From assembly GCF_016920785.2 (NCBI RefSeq), contig NW_024609884.1, positions 30,052,080-30,116,079 on the forward strand: a DNA stretch of 64,000 nucleotides, written 5' to 3'. This DNA comes from Ixodes scapularis (Eukaryota > Arthropoda > Arachnida > Ixodida > Ixodidae). Under the pieces are notes generated by a model that had not been told where the DNA came from, did no database searches, and saw nothing but the letters and a program-made list of their open reading frames with translations. Position 1 is the stretch's first letter. The number at the start of each line of letters is the position of its first letter. The translations under genes were made by a program, and so were the position numbers. Below are positions 1 to 13,400 of this stretch, in pieces.

Positions 1-255
1 TAATGCAAGTCACAATACAGTACTACAGCCTGCTAAATTGAAACATCAGCTATCTCTGCAGGTGTTTTCGCGGCACGAAATAAATTTTCATATGCGTAAT
101 TATTAGTCTTGTGCGAAAAGTGAATTTTGAGTTTGAAGCGAATTCGAAGCGAATAGTGGTTTGGGCCGAATACTTTCGGTTCGAATATCGAATAGTTTTT
201 CCACGCCTTTCACTACCACTAAAGTAGCAATTTGGGACAGTTGGTTCATGATCAC

Positions 256-347
256 CAAAAAGCACCAAAAATACAAGGACAAGGAAGTAGAAAGAGCACT
301 CTCGTCTGTCTACTTCCTCGTCCTTGTGTTTTTTTTGGCGCTTTTTT
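256..347. repeat. Foldback hairpin with 35-bp imperfect arms
   Basis: Left arm 256-291 (core ACAAGGACAAGGAAGTAGA) and right arm 309-347 (TCTACTTCCTCGTCCTTGTG) are inverted copies with a 17-nt loop. Lies in the EDC4 intron beyond exon 10. Confidence 0.75.
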
Positions 348-857
348 AGGTACTTTCACTACCATTGCATAATGCTTAGACGAAAACCCAGCTAAACCTG
401 TGAAGGTCGTTCCATTTGTTCATTTATAAGCTAAGTTGAATCAATCTATTTATGTTTATGAACTGTGACCTTAGAAGGTCTAGTGTCTTGGGATGGCAAG
501 TAAGTGACGGATTCGACATAAAATTAATTCTGTAAAAATGGCCAACTATACCCAATTGAGTGAATTTACAAATCTTGCTACATAAAATATTCTTTCTTTA
601 ATCTCGAGCTAAAAAAAAGAATGAATCGCGCGTGATGAACGCAGGTAGTACGGGCATCTCTGCCCAACATGGAGTACTCTTGTACAACAGTAATTTTGAA
701 ACTTTTACTACACTGTAGATATACAGATTCACAAAGTTTCCATTTATTTTCAAATAAAGTCGGCACAAGTGCACCATCCCGCTTTGAATGTATGCTTTTC
801 TTTTAGGCACGCAAATACAGTATTCATACTTTTTTAAGTGTTTATCGCGGCGGGTTA

Positions 858-984
858 CCCCGTTGAAAGCGCTTCTTACCGAGCACCGATGTAATGCAGA
901 GAAGCAACACCCACGGAGCTCACTTCCGCGGGTATTGCTTCTCTACAGGGCACCAGTGCTTGGTAAGACACGCACTCAACGGGG
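858..984. repeat. Compact 127-bp foldback element
   Basis: Arms of about 55 bp start CCCCGTTGA and end TCAACGGGG, with inner parts AGAGAAGCAACACCC and GGGTATTGCTTCTCT. Mismatches are scattered, so the copy is old. Confidence 0.7.
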
Positions 985-1086
985 CTAAACTGCCGCAATC
1001 AACACTTCGAAAAACGCGAATAGTGCAGTTCTTCTCGAAGCGAATATCGAATAGTGTATTATTCGGAACTACTATTCGAAGTTACG

Positions 1087-1104
1087 AATATTTGCACAAC
1101 CCTA
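1087..1104. repeat. Terminal remnant of a hAT-type element
   Basis: AATATTTGCACAACCCTA resembles the right end of the hAT element at 5337-7628 (AATATTCGCACACCCCTA). Upstream CGAATATCGAATAG motifs at about 140-200 and 1030-1090 suggest a decayed copy of the same family. Confidence 0.4.
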
Positions 1105-1347
1105 GTAATTATTTCTCTATTGCTTATCTCGAGTGGTGTTCACGGCAGACTTGGGATATCTTAAAATCAGATTGAAGTTAGATAACAAGAACAGGTTGAA
1201 GCAGGCTTGGTTGAAGCAGGCTTGGTAAGCTTACGATGATATAAAAAAGAAAAGATTAGCCCCACATGCTAAGAATGTAAACACAAGCGCCAAATTCCAT
1301 ACACACGACAACAGGCGTAATAATAACAAGGAAGCTGGAAGCACCAC

Positions 1348-1447
1348 CTTGCGATGGATGTCCGAGAGCACAAGGTAGCTGGCTGAAGGGTCTATCTCAG
1401 CCTTAAAGGCAGGAAGCTGGCCAGGGTCATCAGGTGCTACAAAAAAC
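1348..1447 (-). CDS. EDC4: EDC4 coding exon 10 (last in window)
   Basis: Acceptor TTCCCTAG|GTTTT, donor CGCAAG|GTGGTG. It encodes RFFVAPDDPGQLPAFKAEID, then PSASYLVLSDIHRK, matching SAEYLILSDVQRK at the end of the vertebrate WD40 domain. The next exon should lie left of position 1. Confidence 0.9.
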
Positions 1448-4400
1448 CTAGGGAAAGAAACAAGATCAGCACAGTGACAAACCATACAACACTCCAGCTC
1501 TAAGGCCTGTACGCTCTATTTCCAGGGCCCGTTTGCTCGAAGCTGGTTAACTCTAACAGCAGTTAGAAGTTAACCGCATTTCCCTACGAGGGGGAATTTT
1601 AGGTCACGTGACCGGCAGAGTAAAGACGGCGGGGAAACATGGCGGTGTCCGGTGAGTGAGCACCGCTTGCTTTGGAACTGATATGTCATAGAAGCTGCAA
1701 TATCGGGCGCGTAGTGAAAAATGAATGGTGCGGGAGGCTTTCGCTTTGCCCTTCCCCACCTAAATCGCAAAGCATTAGCAATGACCTCGCTGCATTTTTT
1801 ATATAGTCTTTCGATCCTGGCCATTCCTGAACGCGATAATTGTCGGCATGGCAACGTCTTTGGAAAGTGGATTGCCTTGACTCAATCGGCCGGGTATTGA
1901 TAGCACACAAAAGCAGGCAGCGTCCCAATAGACCTTTTGCTAAATTCCTTAAGCACCGAGGTGCATGCTACAAGTGTAGTTACACGCGCTGCACGTGCTG
2001 GCGTCTGCAGTAGTAACAGTTCTAAAGCAAAAAGCCTAAAACGAATTTTGCCTTGCGCGCGCGTTCGCCAAAGCCTTATGATTATTTACTTCGAATCTTT
2101 TATAAAGGGAAGGCCAGCGCGCGCGGATCGTAGAATTACACTTCCAGCGTTGTCCTCTATGCTGGGGTAATTTACTAATAGGCGTATTTTCACTGGAGCC
2201 AAATCACAGGTTATTCAATTTATAGTGGTTTTATATATAGTTCTTACATGCTGGCCAACCATGCTGCAGGTGTACCGTCTGCCTTTCAGTGCTCACTTCT
2301 TCCTTATCGTTTCTAAGACGGAAGTTCGTCGTCCTCTTTCGAACTTGGAAGGAAATTTCAACGAGGCTCGTCTTCAATTCAGAAAGCCAAGCATGTAGAA
2401 ATTTTTCAAACGAGGGTTAATTAGTTTTACCTTACCCAATATCTGTACCACGAAAAAAAAAAGTTTCTTAAGCTCAAATGTATGCCGCGCTGCATCGTGA
2501 AAACCTGGTAAGCCAATTATATTCGCTACAACCAGTAGGTAACACCAGCTACCACCCCATAATAAAACGCGGAGCTATCGCTCATCCACCCCTCGTCAAA
2601 CTTGGCTAGGTACTTGCAGGTAGGTACCTATAGAGAAGTGCGGTTAAAGGGGCACTCAAGTGGTTTTTGAGTTCGTGTTTTGATGATGACAACTGAATCT
2701 TGACGCCCTAAGTATCCCTAAAAACCAAAAAATGTAGTCATGCGGTGAATATTTCTTTATTAAAAATGTAATTGAAGGCCGCCGAACCTCGGATCCATCA
2801 GAAAAAGAAACCACTCTCATTGGTCACCGCTCACATATCAAAACGATCTCGGGCCAATGGCGTTGGATGACGTTCCGTCCCGCAGCGATCCCAAGGTAGC
2901 CGCACCGGCCGAACTTTTTTGTCATTAGAGTTTCGCTCATGGCGGAGTTCTCTACGCTCGAGGACCTGACGCCGTTAGAGGTTAAAATTCTTCGGCGGAC
3001 AGCCGACCTGGTTATGATTTCCTATGACGCCACTCCGACGGGCGATGTGGATGATAGCAGGGCTTCGGAGTCGTGTTCAGGTACCGAGGACGACGAAACG
3101 CAGACCTTTTCGGGCGTTCTTCGATTTGCGGTTAGGGCAAGCCGTAACGAAACAAACGTTTGGCATTGCAGCATAACCTCTAGTACGTGATGTCAAACGA
3201 TGTCGCCATGTTCACTTTCGCCTCGGGAGGACAGCAGGCTGGTTCAGACATGTGCAACGAGCGCGTTACCTACGACTCCGTCCGTTGCAACCGGAGCGAC
3301 CGCTCTGCGCTGCGTGTACACACGCCTGCAACCACTGGAAGAAGCGCAGCGGGTCGGCAGCACAGCGACCGCTTCTACGCCGCCGTCAGCTCTTTCAGCG
3401 GCGCCTCCAACAAGGGGGCGCACTGACATTCAATGCCATAACAGAATTTAGACAGACAGTTTTCTATAGCCTAAAGCTTTATTTATTTATTTTTTTTTAT
3501 TCATGATAGGCTTGCAGGGTACAGTGGATGAAAAAAAAGAAAAAGATTCAGTACGCCGTCTTGGACGATCACGACTCTAATACACGACATTTCCAATAGT
3601 ACAAATATCACCACACGCCTTTTCTACGATTATAAAAGACATGTAATCTTAGCAGCGATATAACAACGTAGAAATATAATTTCGTGATCAGATAGACGTT
3701 GCGAGCGTTCAGGATTGCTAACTAATCACTTTTCTCCGGTGATGAAAACGCGTGAAAATTCGCGTCCTTTATACGGTACGCGCCAGTAATACCTTGAACT
3801 TGAGCACACGCATGAAATGCGCCAAATAAGAAATCCAAGCGATGCTCGAGGAAACAAATGCCTAGGAAACACCACTGTAGTCGAAGTAAACAAACAAGAC
3901 GGCACGGGCGTTTCTGCTGTCTTGAGAGTGCCGCCACGACATCACCGCACGAATAGGTGGATCTTCCCTTCTAGTACGTGCTGGGTTATCATTGCGACAC
4001 ATGACGAAAATTCACAGTCAAGGATAGCGCTTTTACGCGGAACGATGAGCTTTCACCACGCCGTCCACGTCGACGATCACCACCGACACCATGTTTGAGG
4101 CACGAGTTCATGATACGTGCGCTTCCGCGCATCCCGAGGGAACGGGAAATTCACCCCCCCCCCGGAGGAAGGCAAGGAGAAAACGTAGTCCCTTGTTTGT
4201 GAAACGATAATTGCAGTATCGCGCATTCTAAACTATAACTATTTTATGTCTTGTGAAATTATCATGCACAACATATCTAAATGAACTGAAAATTGTTTCT
4301 TTAGCGAAACTTTACAAAGGCTGCCAAAATTTTCAAACATAAGATAATTACATTGGTCGGCGCAGGGACAGAAAAGAGTCCGTACATATCTTATTCCTGC

Positions 4401-7400
4401 ATGATTAATACGCGGTTCTGCCTTCTAAAACTGAAGATACTCATTCACAGGCACTTCCTTAACGCCATTGCACCAAAAAGCAGCTTCCCCAAAAACCACA
4501 TGAGTGCCCCTTTAACTTTTAACCGCGGTTAAAGTTAACCGGCTTCGAGCAAACGGGCCCTGGAGTGGTTGCATCCATTAAACCCCCAGATTCACCTCTT
4601 ACTAAAAAGGTCTTTCCAAGTTGCTCACCTAATGGTCTGCAGGCAAGCCCACGTCATACAGCTCCATAACTTTAGCTCCGTGTTGTGCTCGGCTCCGGTC
4701 AAAGCAAACCTCCAGAACTGAGTGCTGCACAATCCATAAAAATTAGTGCCTACAATCAAAAACAACTCACGCCTACAAGGCTCCTCTCCGCATGCAAACA
4801 TATCCCAATATCAACAGAGACGGATTTTGCTTTCTGCATGCTAGTAGTAAAATCAATTAGACAAATACTAGTGTAAAATGCACAAAGAATACAACACTTA
4901 CTCCGGGCTACAGGACTTGACATTGTCCAAAAAGAACAAACAAGAAATGGGCTTCTTTTTGTGTGGAACCCAACGATGAAGACATCTGCCAGTGAGGAAA
5001 TGCAGGATTAGCGAAAGGCCACACCAAGGCCCAAGCCCAGATGCTAGTTTCAAGAAAGAAACAACAGAGAACATGAAAGCAAGCTAGTCAACCTTCAACA
5101 TCTTGAAAACCCGAGACCACGAGCGCGAGTGTGTGTGACGTCCCCCTTTTTGGTCTACGGTTCTCAAGATGGTGCTAGTTCCAAACACTCACGCTCACAA
5201 GCATAGTCACGCCTTCAGAAATTGGAGTAAGCCTAGAATGCATGCAGTAAACAGATACACTATTTCCTTGGTTGGCAACTACATAAAGCGCTACCCGCTC
5301 GTACTAAGAGTTTAGCCGAGATAGCACAGCAATGTGCAGGGGTGTGCGAATAACGATTTTTGAAGCCAAATAAATAAATACACACCAAATAGGGGTGGCA
5401 CCAAATCAAATAATTACCTCATAGTTCTCGAATAGTGGGTGGGCTGCCTCCAAAGAAAGGTACAGGATGGTTTACACAATTTCCTAGAAATTGTTCTAAG
5501 AACACAAGGCTAGCTGAAAATAACTAGGATTAAACAAGCCGATCAAATGATTAAAAAAAGTATTAAAAAATTCCGAGGACACCCAAGCACTTCTTACAAA
5601 AGTTGTGAATGTGAAAGCATGAATGTCGTTCTTCCCCTCCCTTGGTTTGTCTGCGGACTACTAGTGTGGACGGCCACATTAGCCACTGCCGGGGTTGCGA
5701 ACGCTGACGGTATAGATGCATCAGGCGCCGCGAAGTTCCTCAGCACCGAGAGGAGCAGAAGCAACCGCAGCACCACCCCTCCGACGTCGACCGACACGAG
5801 AGCGACGTCCTAGCGCACTCCTTCCTGGCGTGCGGGCCGGAACGCCAGGAAGAGGGCTTCTCTGTGGGGTGGAATTCCTTGGAACCAGGGATGGGCAAAA
5901 TACATGCAAATATGTATCGAAATACAAATACAAAATACTTCGCCAAAAATGTATTTAATAACAAATCTAATTATATTTCCAAAAAAGCATTTAAGTACAA
6001 GATACAAATACAACCAAATGCATTTGGTCTCCTCCAAATACTTTTCCAAATACATTCCTCAAAATTTATGTCAGCGACTTCAAGGCACCTGCAACGGGTT
6101 TCTGGGTATCTCATTTTAATTTTGCATCGCACACTCGGGAGTTAGTGTGCGAGGCTCTAGTAACGTAATAGAAATATAATCACACAAAAAAAATGTAATC
6201 AGTTTGGACGTAGTAAGTGAAAAAAGTACAGAGCTTCAAGCAGCTTTTTTTGTTGATTACATTTTGGTATAGACCAACAAAGAACCGAAACGACCAAGAC
6301 GCGCAGCACTAGCTAGAGAATTTTTTTATTGTTGCAACTCACACCAGTTACGAAAATCTGGACGACCCGCGCATTTAGAATGTTTCAGGCAAAAATATGG
6401 ATGGAAATCAGGCTGGAAAGCATCACAAGTTGTCACAGGCACTTATTTAGCCAGTCTGCCTGTGAACGTCGATTTCGTCACAATTCTTGCCCTGGACTAG
6501 CACCGTAATCACAAAGTCACTAAACACTTCTGCTTGATTGAGAGGGGAGACACTGTCGCCTTGTTAGGCAAGCCAATGCCTTTTGTGGCGGCCCCCCAGA
6601 CAACTGTATACCTCGACGGTTGTCTGAATAAACTTTGACACTCCCAGAGTGATAATGAGCAGAAGTAGAAGACAGTTCAGGGTAGCCTTCAAGAAGGCAA
6701 TCGCTTATGCAGAGATCCACAAGAATCTTGCAGTGCAGCGAGAGTTCGGTGTATGGGAGAAGAGTGTATCATACTGGCGAGGCCAGAGACAAAAACTGGC
6801 AGCGCGCAGAAAGGCGAAGAAAACTTAATTTCGTGGAAGAACTGCGGTGTACCCCGAATTGGAAAAGCAAATTTCATTCGGAATCTGCACGCCAGATCAC
6901 TACCTGTGACGTTGGAGTGAATCCATACGAAAGACGTCAAGGTCGCTTGTGCCTCCAGGCTCTCGAGAGCGAATTCAAAGGGACATCATCGTCCCTTTGA
7001 ATTGCATTAGTGAACTCATCGTCGGACGAAGGTTCTGATGAATCCGAGTAGTAACGCTCGCGCACTTCCTGTTTTATTGCATGTAAGGTCGCATTTTCTT
7101 GCCCTAAAAACCTTTTTTCGCTTTTTGCAACTTGTAAATTAGGGGGCCGGCCTATATTCCAGTTTATACGGTACTCTTGACCACATCTCTTCAAACAGAC
7201 CATGTGGGGAAAGAAGCAGAAGATTATGATAAAAGTCCTTCACCATTATGACATGTAACAAAAGCAGGTCACTTCTAGACATTTCACTTTTGCACGTAAC
7301 CAAATGAGAATGCATGTCAGCACAGACAGAGGTATTTCAAATACCAGTGCAAGAAAACAAGCTCTTCCACAACACTGCACGAATACAGGTGAACCCATAT

Positions 7401-10400
7401 TGCCAATGATGATTCTGCTAAAGAAAAGAATGCAGTGACAACTTAGGACATAAATGGCGGGCACACGGTACGAAGCCTATAAAAGGAAACTTGCGGCGCT
7501 AAACCGTTCTATCTATATTAGTAAATCATTAGAAACTTTAAAAGATCACTATTCAAATCGGAAAAAAATTGTGAACAGAGCAATATTCTATACCCTTTTA
7601 GAAAAAGTTTAATATTCGCACACCCCTAGCGATGTGATAACAGCCTGAGAAGCTAAATTTCGGAAGACATTGCTACAGCACTTACTTGGGGATCATAGCT
7701 TCCTGTGTGTACACTTGAAAGAAACCGACTTCACCATCGGAACTTGCAGTGGCCAAGGCAGTGCCATCAGGCGAGAATGCAACATCAGTAATGGGCTAAA
7801 CAATAAACAGGAAAAGAAATAAACAAAGAGTAAACAATGAAACATTGCTCTGCACAATTGAAGAAACAAAGTAGTGTCTAAAAGGCTTCACACAAAGTTA
7901 TCAGTGCGTAACCCCATCATTGCCACATAAAAAGCCTAGTCAAAGTCCAGTGTTTATTGGCATTAACATCGGCAGGGACGAGAGCCCGAGGCAGCCAAAA
8001 GGCAGGAGCCCGTGCATGCAAGTGCTGGCAGCCTCCTTGGCCCTACGTTAACAAGCGATCGACGATTATGAAATGGAACGAGTAAATGCAAGAACAGGCG
8101 AGTTATGTGCAAGGCAAAGTTGTGAAAATAGCTCGATTCACTCGTTATGCCGAACTAGATGCTTAAACTAGGCCACGCTAGGAGCCGGGCGACTTAACGC
8201 CTTAATATCATTCAGCGCGTCACGGAAAGCTTTGTGTGCAAATTGATAACTGTGAAAGAAGATGCTGCTCTGTGTGCTCAAGCAGCAGGAGCACATTATG
8301 CTTCATTTCATACAAAGCAGAGTAGCGGCACACGGCCTACAGGTACATGCAGCAAGTAGCGTTAACAGGGAGGGGCATTTCAAAGAAAACTATGTGTGCT
8401 ACAGTTGACTTTCTACCCATGCTAGGTGAGACCAAGTGTACTTTATCAAAAGAGTAAGGCTCACCCTTGGCTGTTTAAGGATTAATGAAACTAATATCTA
8501 AAGTTGTAAGCATACTTTATTTAGGGGACCATAGGTTCTAGTGAATGCTGCATTCCTCTATAGAAACACTGAACAATCTGCAACTTGAATCCTAATGTTA
8601 ATATGACATGCATCCAAATAAATTTAAATATGCCATCATAAAAGGGATGGTAAAGTAGAATTTTTTTTCCTTCAACCTAGTAGACCAGTGGCTTCAGTAT
8701 ACCCATGTAAGTAAAGTCCAAAATCTCCATTCACGATCAAACATTTTAAAATTGACTTCGAAAGCAATCTAACCCCCCAATCGCTGTGGCTAAGAAGTGC
8801 ATGATTCGCAATAAGGGAGCCAGTCTCCTTTTTGCCACCCGATTGGTTGGTAATATCACATAACAGTAATCTCTTGTTTCGGTGTACTACTGTCTCAAAT
8901 TAATAATATATATTACTTCATACTTTGAATTGCATTAGCCAGTCAAGAGGAATGGATCAGGAAGTAAAATCCATAAATCAAATCTGAAACGCACCAACTT
9001 CGATTTGTTACTGTTTCGGTTTGCCCTTTGTGTCTCCACAGTGCAGGCAGCATCTCAGAATCATGAACTGCTCCCCACAAAGTGAACAGTTAGATGAAAG
9101 TTAGAAGAGTGTTGAACATTATTCTGTGCCATTTGAAGAACTTTTTTAGTTTGTATTTATTCTAAATCAGTTTGCCGTAGACGCTGCAAGACACCACGCT
9201 TGACCCAGGGCTATCGGATTTTAATTGCTTACAAACAAATGCAACTAGTTTGGGCTTGGTGTTTCCATGCTACAGTGCTACTCTGAGATGACATAATACT
9301 ATAATGATGCTCCCTTCCAATGATGCTTCAGAAGTGCTGTCCACAAGGCACGACCTGCTATAATAGTTTCAAGATGGTCTCTGTCATTTGCAGCAGTTTA
9401 AAGATGTATGTTTCTGAGATGTCCCATACTGCTGCAGTCCACATTTAAGCAAAGAAAGTAAAAAGATTTCACTTCAGTGTTTATTTGATGCAACACACAC
9501 TTGCTCGAGCGAGACAGGCACTTAGAAGATTAGACAATCAACAAAATGACAACAAAAGAAACTACACTTACCATAGTGTGCTCGAGCATTCTCTGGAGAC
9601 CCACGCTAACCTTCTCGGGAGTCAGAATACCACAGCCATATTCTCGAACAACTGTGCCCACGTTCCAGACCTCGGCCTAGTAAATGGCAAGATAAATTCA
9701 TTTCAGAAAAGAAAAAGGACTAAAAAAGGCAATAAAATGTTTTATTTGGTACACAAACTTTAATATTACATGCTGCAATTGCATACCTAATCAAATTCAA
9801 TGTGGACTGAAGAAATTATTAAAATTACACTCAAGAACTACTGGCGAGGAAATCTAACGATAGGGGCTGCCGAGTCCAGCGAAACAAACATTGGCTGTGA
9901 GGAAAACAATGTGGCTGCTTCTTTTTTTGCCATACGACTTTTGGAGCTCGCTACAATTTGCTTGAAGTATGATATGCTGCATTTGCCATACTCAAATTAT
10001 TTCGCAACCTTTCTGGAAGACCAGAAACACCATGCCAGTTGCACACTGCACCATAGCCTGCCGCACGTGGCCAGCAAGACCTATTCGCACGCAACTGTAC
10101 ATGGACACACGAGACTTCAGCGGCATACAATGCAAAGCGAGAGTGCATTACTTCTATTTCTATGCTTTTGGCACTAAAGAATATTTTTGCACAAGCCACG
10201 GCAGATGTTTGTTTCCCACACAGCTTACAGTTTCCGTGATGGACACCAGAGGTACTACTGTTCAACATCCACCCCGAAAGTCGTCTCGGATCACTTGGAC
10301 GACCCTCTTATAAACGTAGCCACATCACCTCTTCAAGGTTGGTGACAACCAGGAGCTTTGAGGCGTCCTCGTCGGAATCCCCAGCACGAATGCCGCCATC

Positions 10401-13400
10401 TGGCACGTAGGAGCACCACACAACCCTGCGGTACTCGCTGGGCTTTTCATTCACGGGTCGCTCCACCTGCAGGAGCAGCGTCGGACTAGCAGCACAGAGG
10501 TAAGGGAAAGAAACGGCTTTGCCAGAAAGGGCACGTCTAAGAATGTGCCATCATACTTGAGGCTTTAGCAGTCACTTGTAATCACTGCAAATGTTGAAAA
10601 GCGTGGAAGCAATCATACTCATTGAAAAATTTTGCCACAATGTTTTTAAGAAACTTAGTACCAATAGCTGCTGGACAAGAGGCCCAGCTACTGCGGAAGT
10701 GACACAATCGCCTGACAAGCAGTCATGCTTGTCGACCGAGAGTAACAGCACTTGTTTTCAGTCTTGTTTCTTTTCCACTTTCCAATTCCTTATGCATTCA
10801 ATTGCCAACAGGCTAAGGCTTCTATACCTAAGGTTCCCAATTTCTGAAGTTCATTTCGGAGAGAATTTGGCATTATAAGTCGGCATTTGTTTACCTACCA
10901 TAAAGTTGACGTGTGCACAGCCCCAGATTGGTGTGAAAGAATTGCAAATAAGCGAGGAGTCTTGAAAGCAAAAGGGCAAAAGTACAACGCTTATTTGAGT
11001 GTTAAAGAAATGGTGAACCGAAATTTGGATTTCAGAAAAACAATGCAGGAAATGTAGGCGGGACGCCTACAATACCTACACCACTACTCGTAAGGCGATA
11101 TCTCGAATGGATGGCCGTATTTTTGGAAAAAGAGGTTGAGATTGAACCAGGCCGACGAGGCGCGTGACAACAACATACCGAGTTTCCTCCTCCCTTTGCT
11201 TCGCTCCCCAAGGCCGCGAGGCGGAGAAGACGCGAGGCCGTTCCCTCTCCTCCTCGGAGAAACATGACGACATCATCTCTGTCAAATGCGCCTCCTTTTC
11301 TTGAAAAAATCTGTCATCCGTTCGAGATATCGCAGTACAAGTGATGTTTTGGTGTTTGTAGCATCCCGTTGCACGCTTTTACCGCGTGTTTTGTGGAATC
11401 AAAATTTCGGTTCAGCATCCTTTTAAAGCCTTTCCGATTGCGTATCCTCAAAAATGGCAGCATTATCATGGCTGATGTCTACATGTCTATAAACTCGAGC
11501 AATGTTCTTTCAAAGACATCAAAATAAAAATTACAATAAACGTCCGAAACATTGATAAAATGTTCAGTGCCAACTGTCTCCTGCCCGACGATTGTTTTCC
11601 GGTAAATACTAAAAACCAGAAAATTTCATCGATATATATATATTAAAATCCATATCAAACTTCGCAAGCTTTAAACACTATAGCCTGTTGCAGGTTAGGA
11701 TAAGCAGGACAAGCTTCTCTAGCAAAGCCCTCCACTCTTTCCCCTTCAGCAGAGCAAATGCTGGAGGGGAGGCGAGCGGAAGAAACTACCAATCCCAGCA
11801 AGCAGAGAGCTTTCTGAAAGGGGCTTGCTCTGCTATTCTAAACCTGCAACAAACCGGCCAGGCACCCAGGGGGGCTATGTTGCACGTTTTGGACTCCCAG
11901 GAGACTAGGGAGAAGGAAGTGACGTAGGTGTGAATGAACGTATCTTAGCAGCAGCACGCAACGCGTCATCAACGACTCCACCAATCAACATCCAAAGAGC
12001 GTTGTTGACGTCACTTCCTTCTCCCTAGTCTCCTGGGAGTCCAAAACATGCAACATAGCCCCCCTGGACACTCGTTCACCCTAATCACCTGCCAGGTGCA
12101 CCAAGTCGGGGTCCAAAGGATACGTGAGGCTCCCGGACTCGTCGTCAATCTCGTACACGTAGAGGGTGCCATACTCGTCCACGATGGCCAGCAAGATACG
12201 GGAAGAGAGCCAGGCAAAGCCCATGTCCTGAACCAGTCCCCTCAGGCCCTTTACCAGGGTACGCTCGCCAGTCTTGTGGTTCAAGACACGCACCGCTCCC
12301 GAAGGAGATGTGGCCGCTGCAGGACACAACGTCAAATGCTCAAACAATATTTGAGGAAAAAAAAAAGGTAACAAAAGTCAGCGCCTTACGTTGAAAGTCC
12401 AAGTTAAAGAAAGTGTCGCAGAAAGATTGGGTTTCAAAGGACTCTTCTCAGGAACGACGTTACGAGAGCAAAAGTTAATATCTGCTGGTCAATACAGGGA
12501 CCCGACTAATTAAAGGGGCTCTGCAATTCTATTTAAGCGTCCACCTTTTTTTGCGGTTTCCACATCTCTTGTGGTTTGGGCAACCCAGAGGGCACGGAGA
12601 GAGTAACTAAATATCAGTGCGTCATATTTTAACTGGACAACGCGGAAGCCTACTCGCCCTACGCCGGCGCCTCGTGGTACTGAACCTGCGCAGCATGTGA
12701 CAACATTGTGACATTGTTGGTCCTGGCCAGCTCCTGCCTAACAACTGGTCAGAGCTGCTAAAAGCTTCTTTTTAGTCGAAATACCAAATATAAGTGGTGC
12801 AAACCGTTTCAAATATTTATGAAAGTAGTTTTTGTTCAGTATTTTAGATCAGAAAAGAAACAAATGTAGTTCATAAAGTATGGAAACAAGAAATGACTTG
12901 TCGACATACCCGCCACCAAGCCGTGGAGAAGGCAGCGCATACTAGAAAGGGGTAGTGGGATCAGGCACCAACGAGCGGCAAGCGTAGAAAGGTCCCAAAT
13001 GTACGCGGCAGTGCTGCGGTCATATACGGGCTCGAGGATCCGACCGGTTCCGAAGCTCTTCGGCGAGCAGGTTTGGCCGTTTGGCGGCATGGCAGCATGA
13101 AGTGGCTCCCGTTCTGAACTGATCTTTACCCCGTGTTTGCTGTCGTATGTGGCCAACGAAGTGTCATGCCGAATTAGTGTTTAATCGTGCAGCAAATGCA
13201 ATGCGAGCCGCCCTGGCCGCCCGCTTCATCCAGCCTATCCAGCACATACTTTAGTGGCGCCCTCTCAAGCCGTCGACACGGAGTGCAGCAGCCGTGAGCG
13301 CTCCCTGAGCTCACTACCCCTCCTCTAGTTCATGGCCACACAGGCCACAAACAAGGATGTCATGAAGGAGGTTATTTTTTGCTTGTTTTTGTAATTTTAA

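Larger units (their letters stand above)
5337..7628. mobile_element. hAT-type element, 2.29 kb, with 8-bp target duplication
   Basis: The left end CAGGGGTGTGCGAATA and right end TATTCGCACACCCCTA are inverted copies. Flanking 8-mers GCAATGTG (5329-5336) and GCGATGTG (7629-7636) differ at one base, as expected for a hAT target duplication. No hAT transposase is readable; the interior holds a pogo-type fragment and another repeat end. It lies in the EDC4 intron between exons 7 and 8. Confidence 0.82.

Noticed and set aside
12081..12123. EDC4 exon 4 running on to LVHLAG with donor at 12088
   Set aside because: The residues look like the vertebrate LVHI, but that donor is out of phase with exon 5. 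The donor at 12123 is in phase and gives a gapless alignment.
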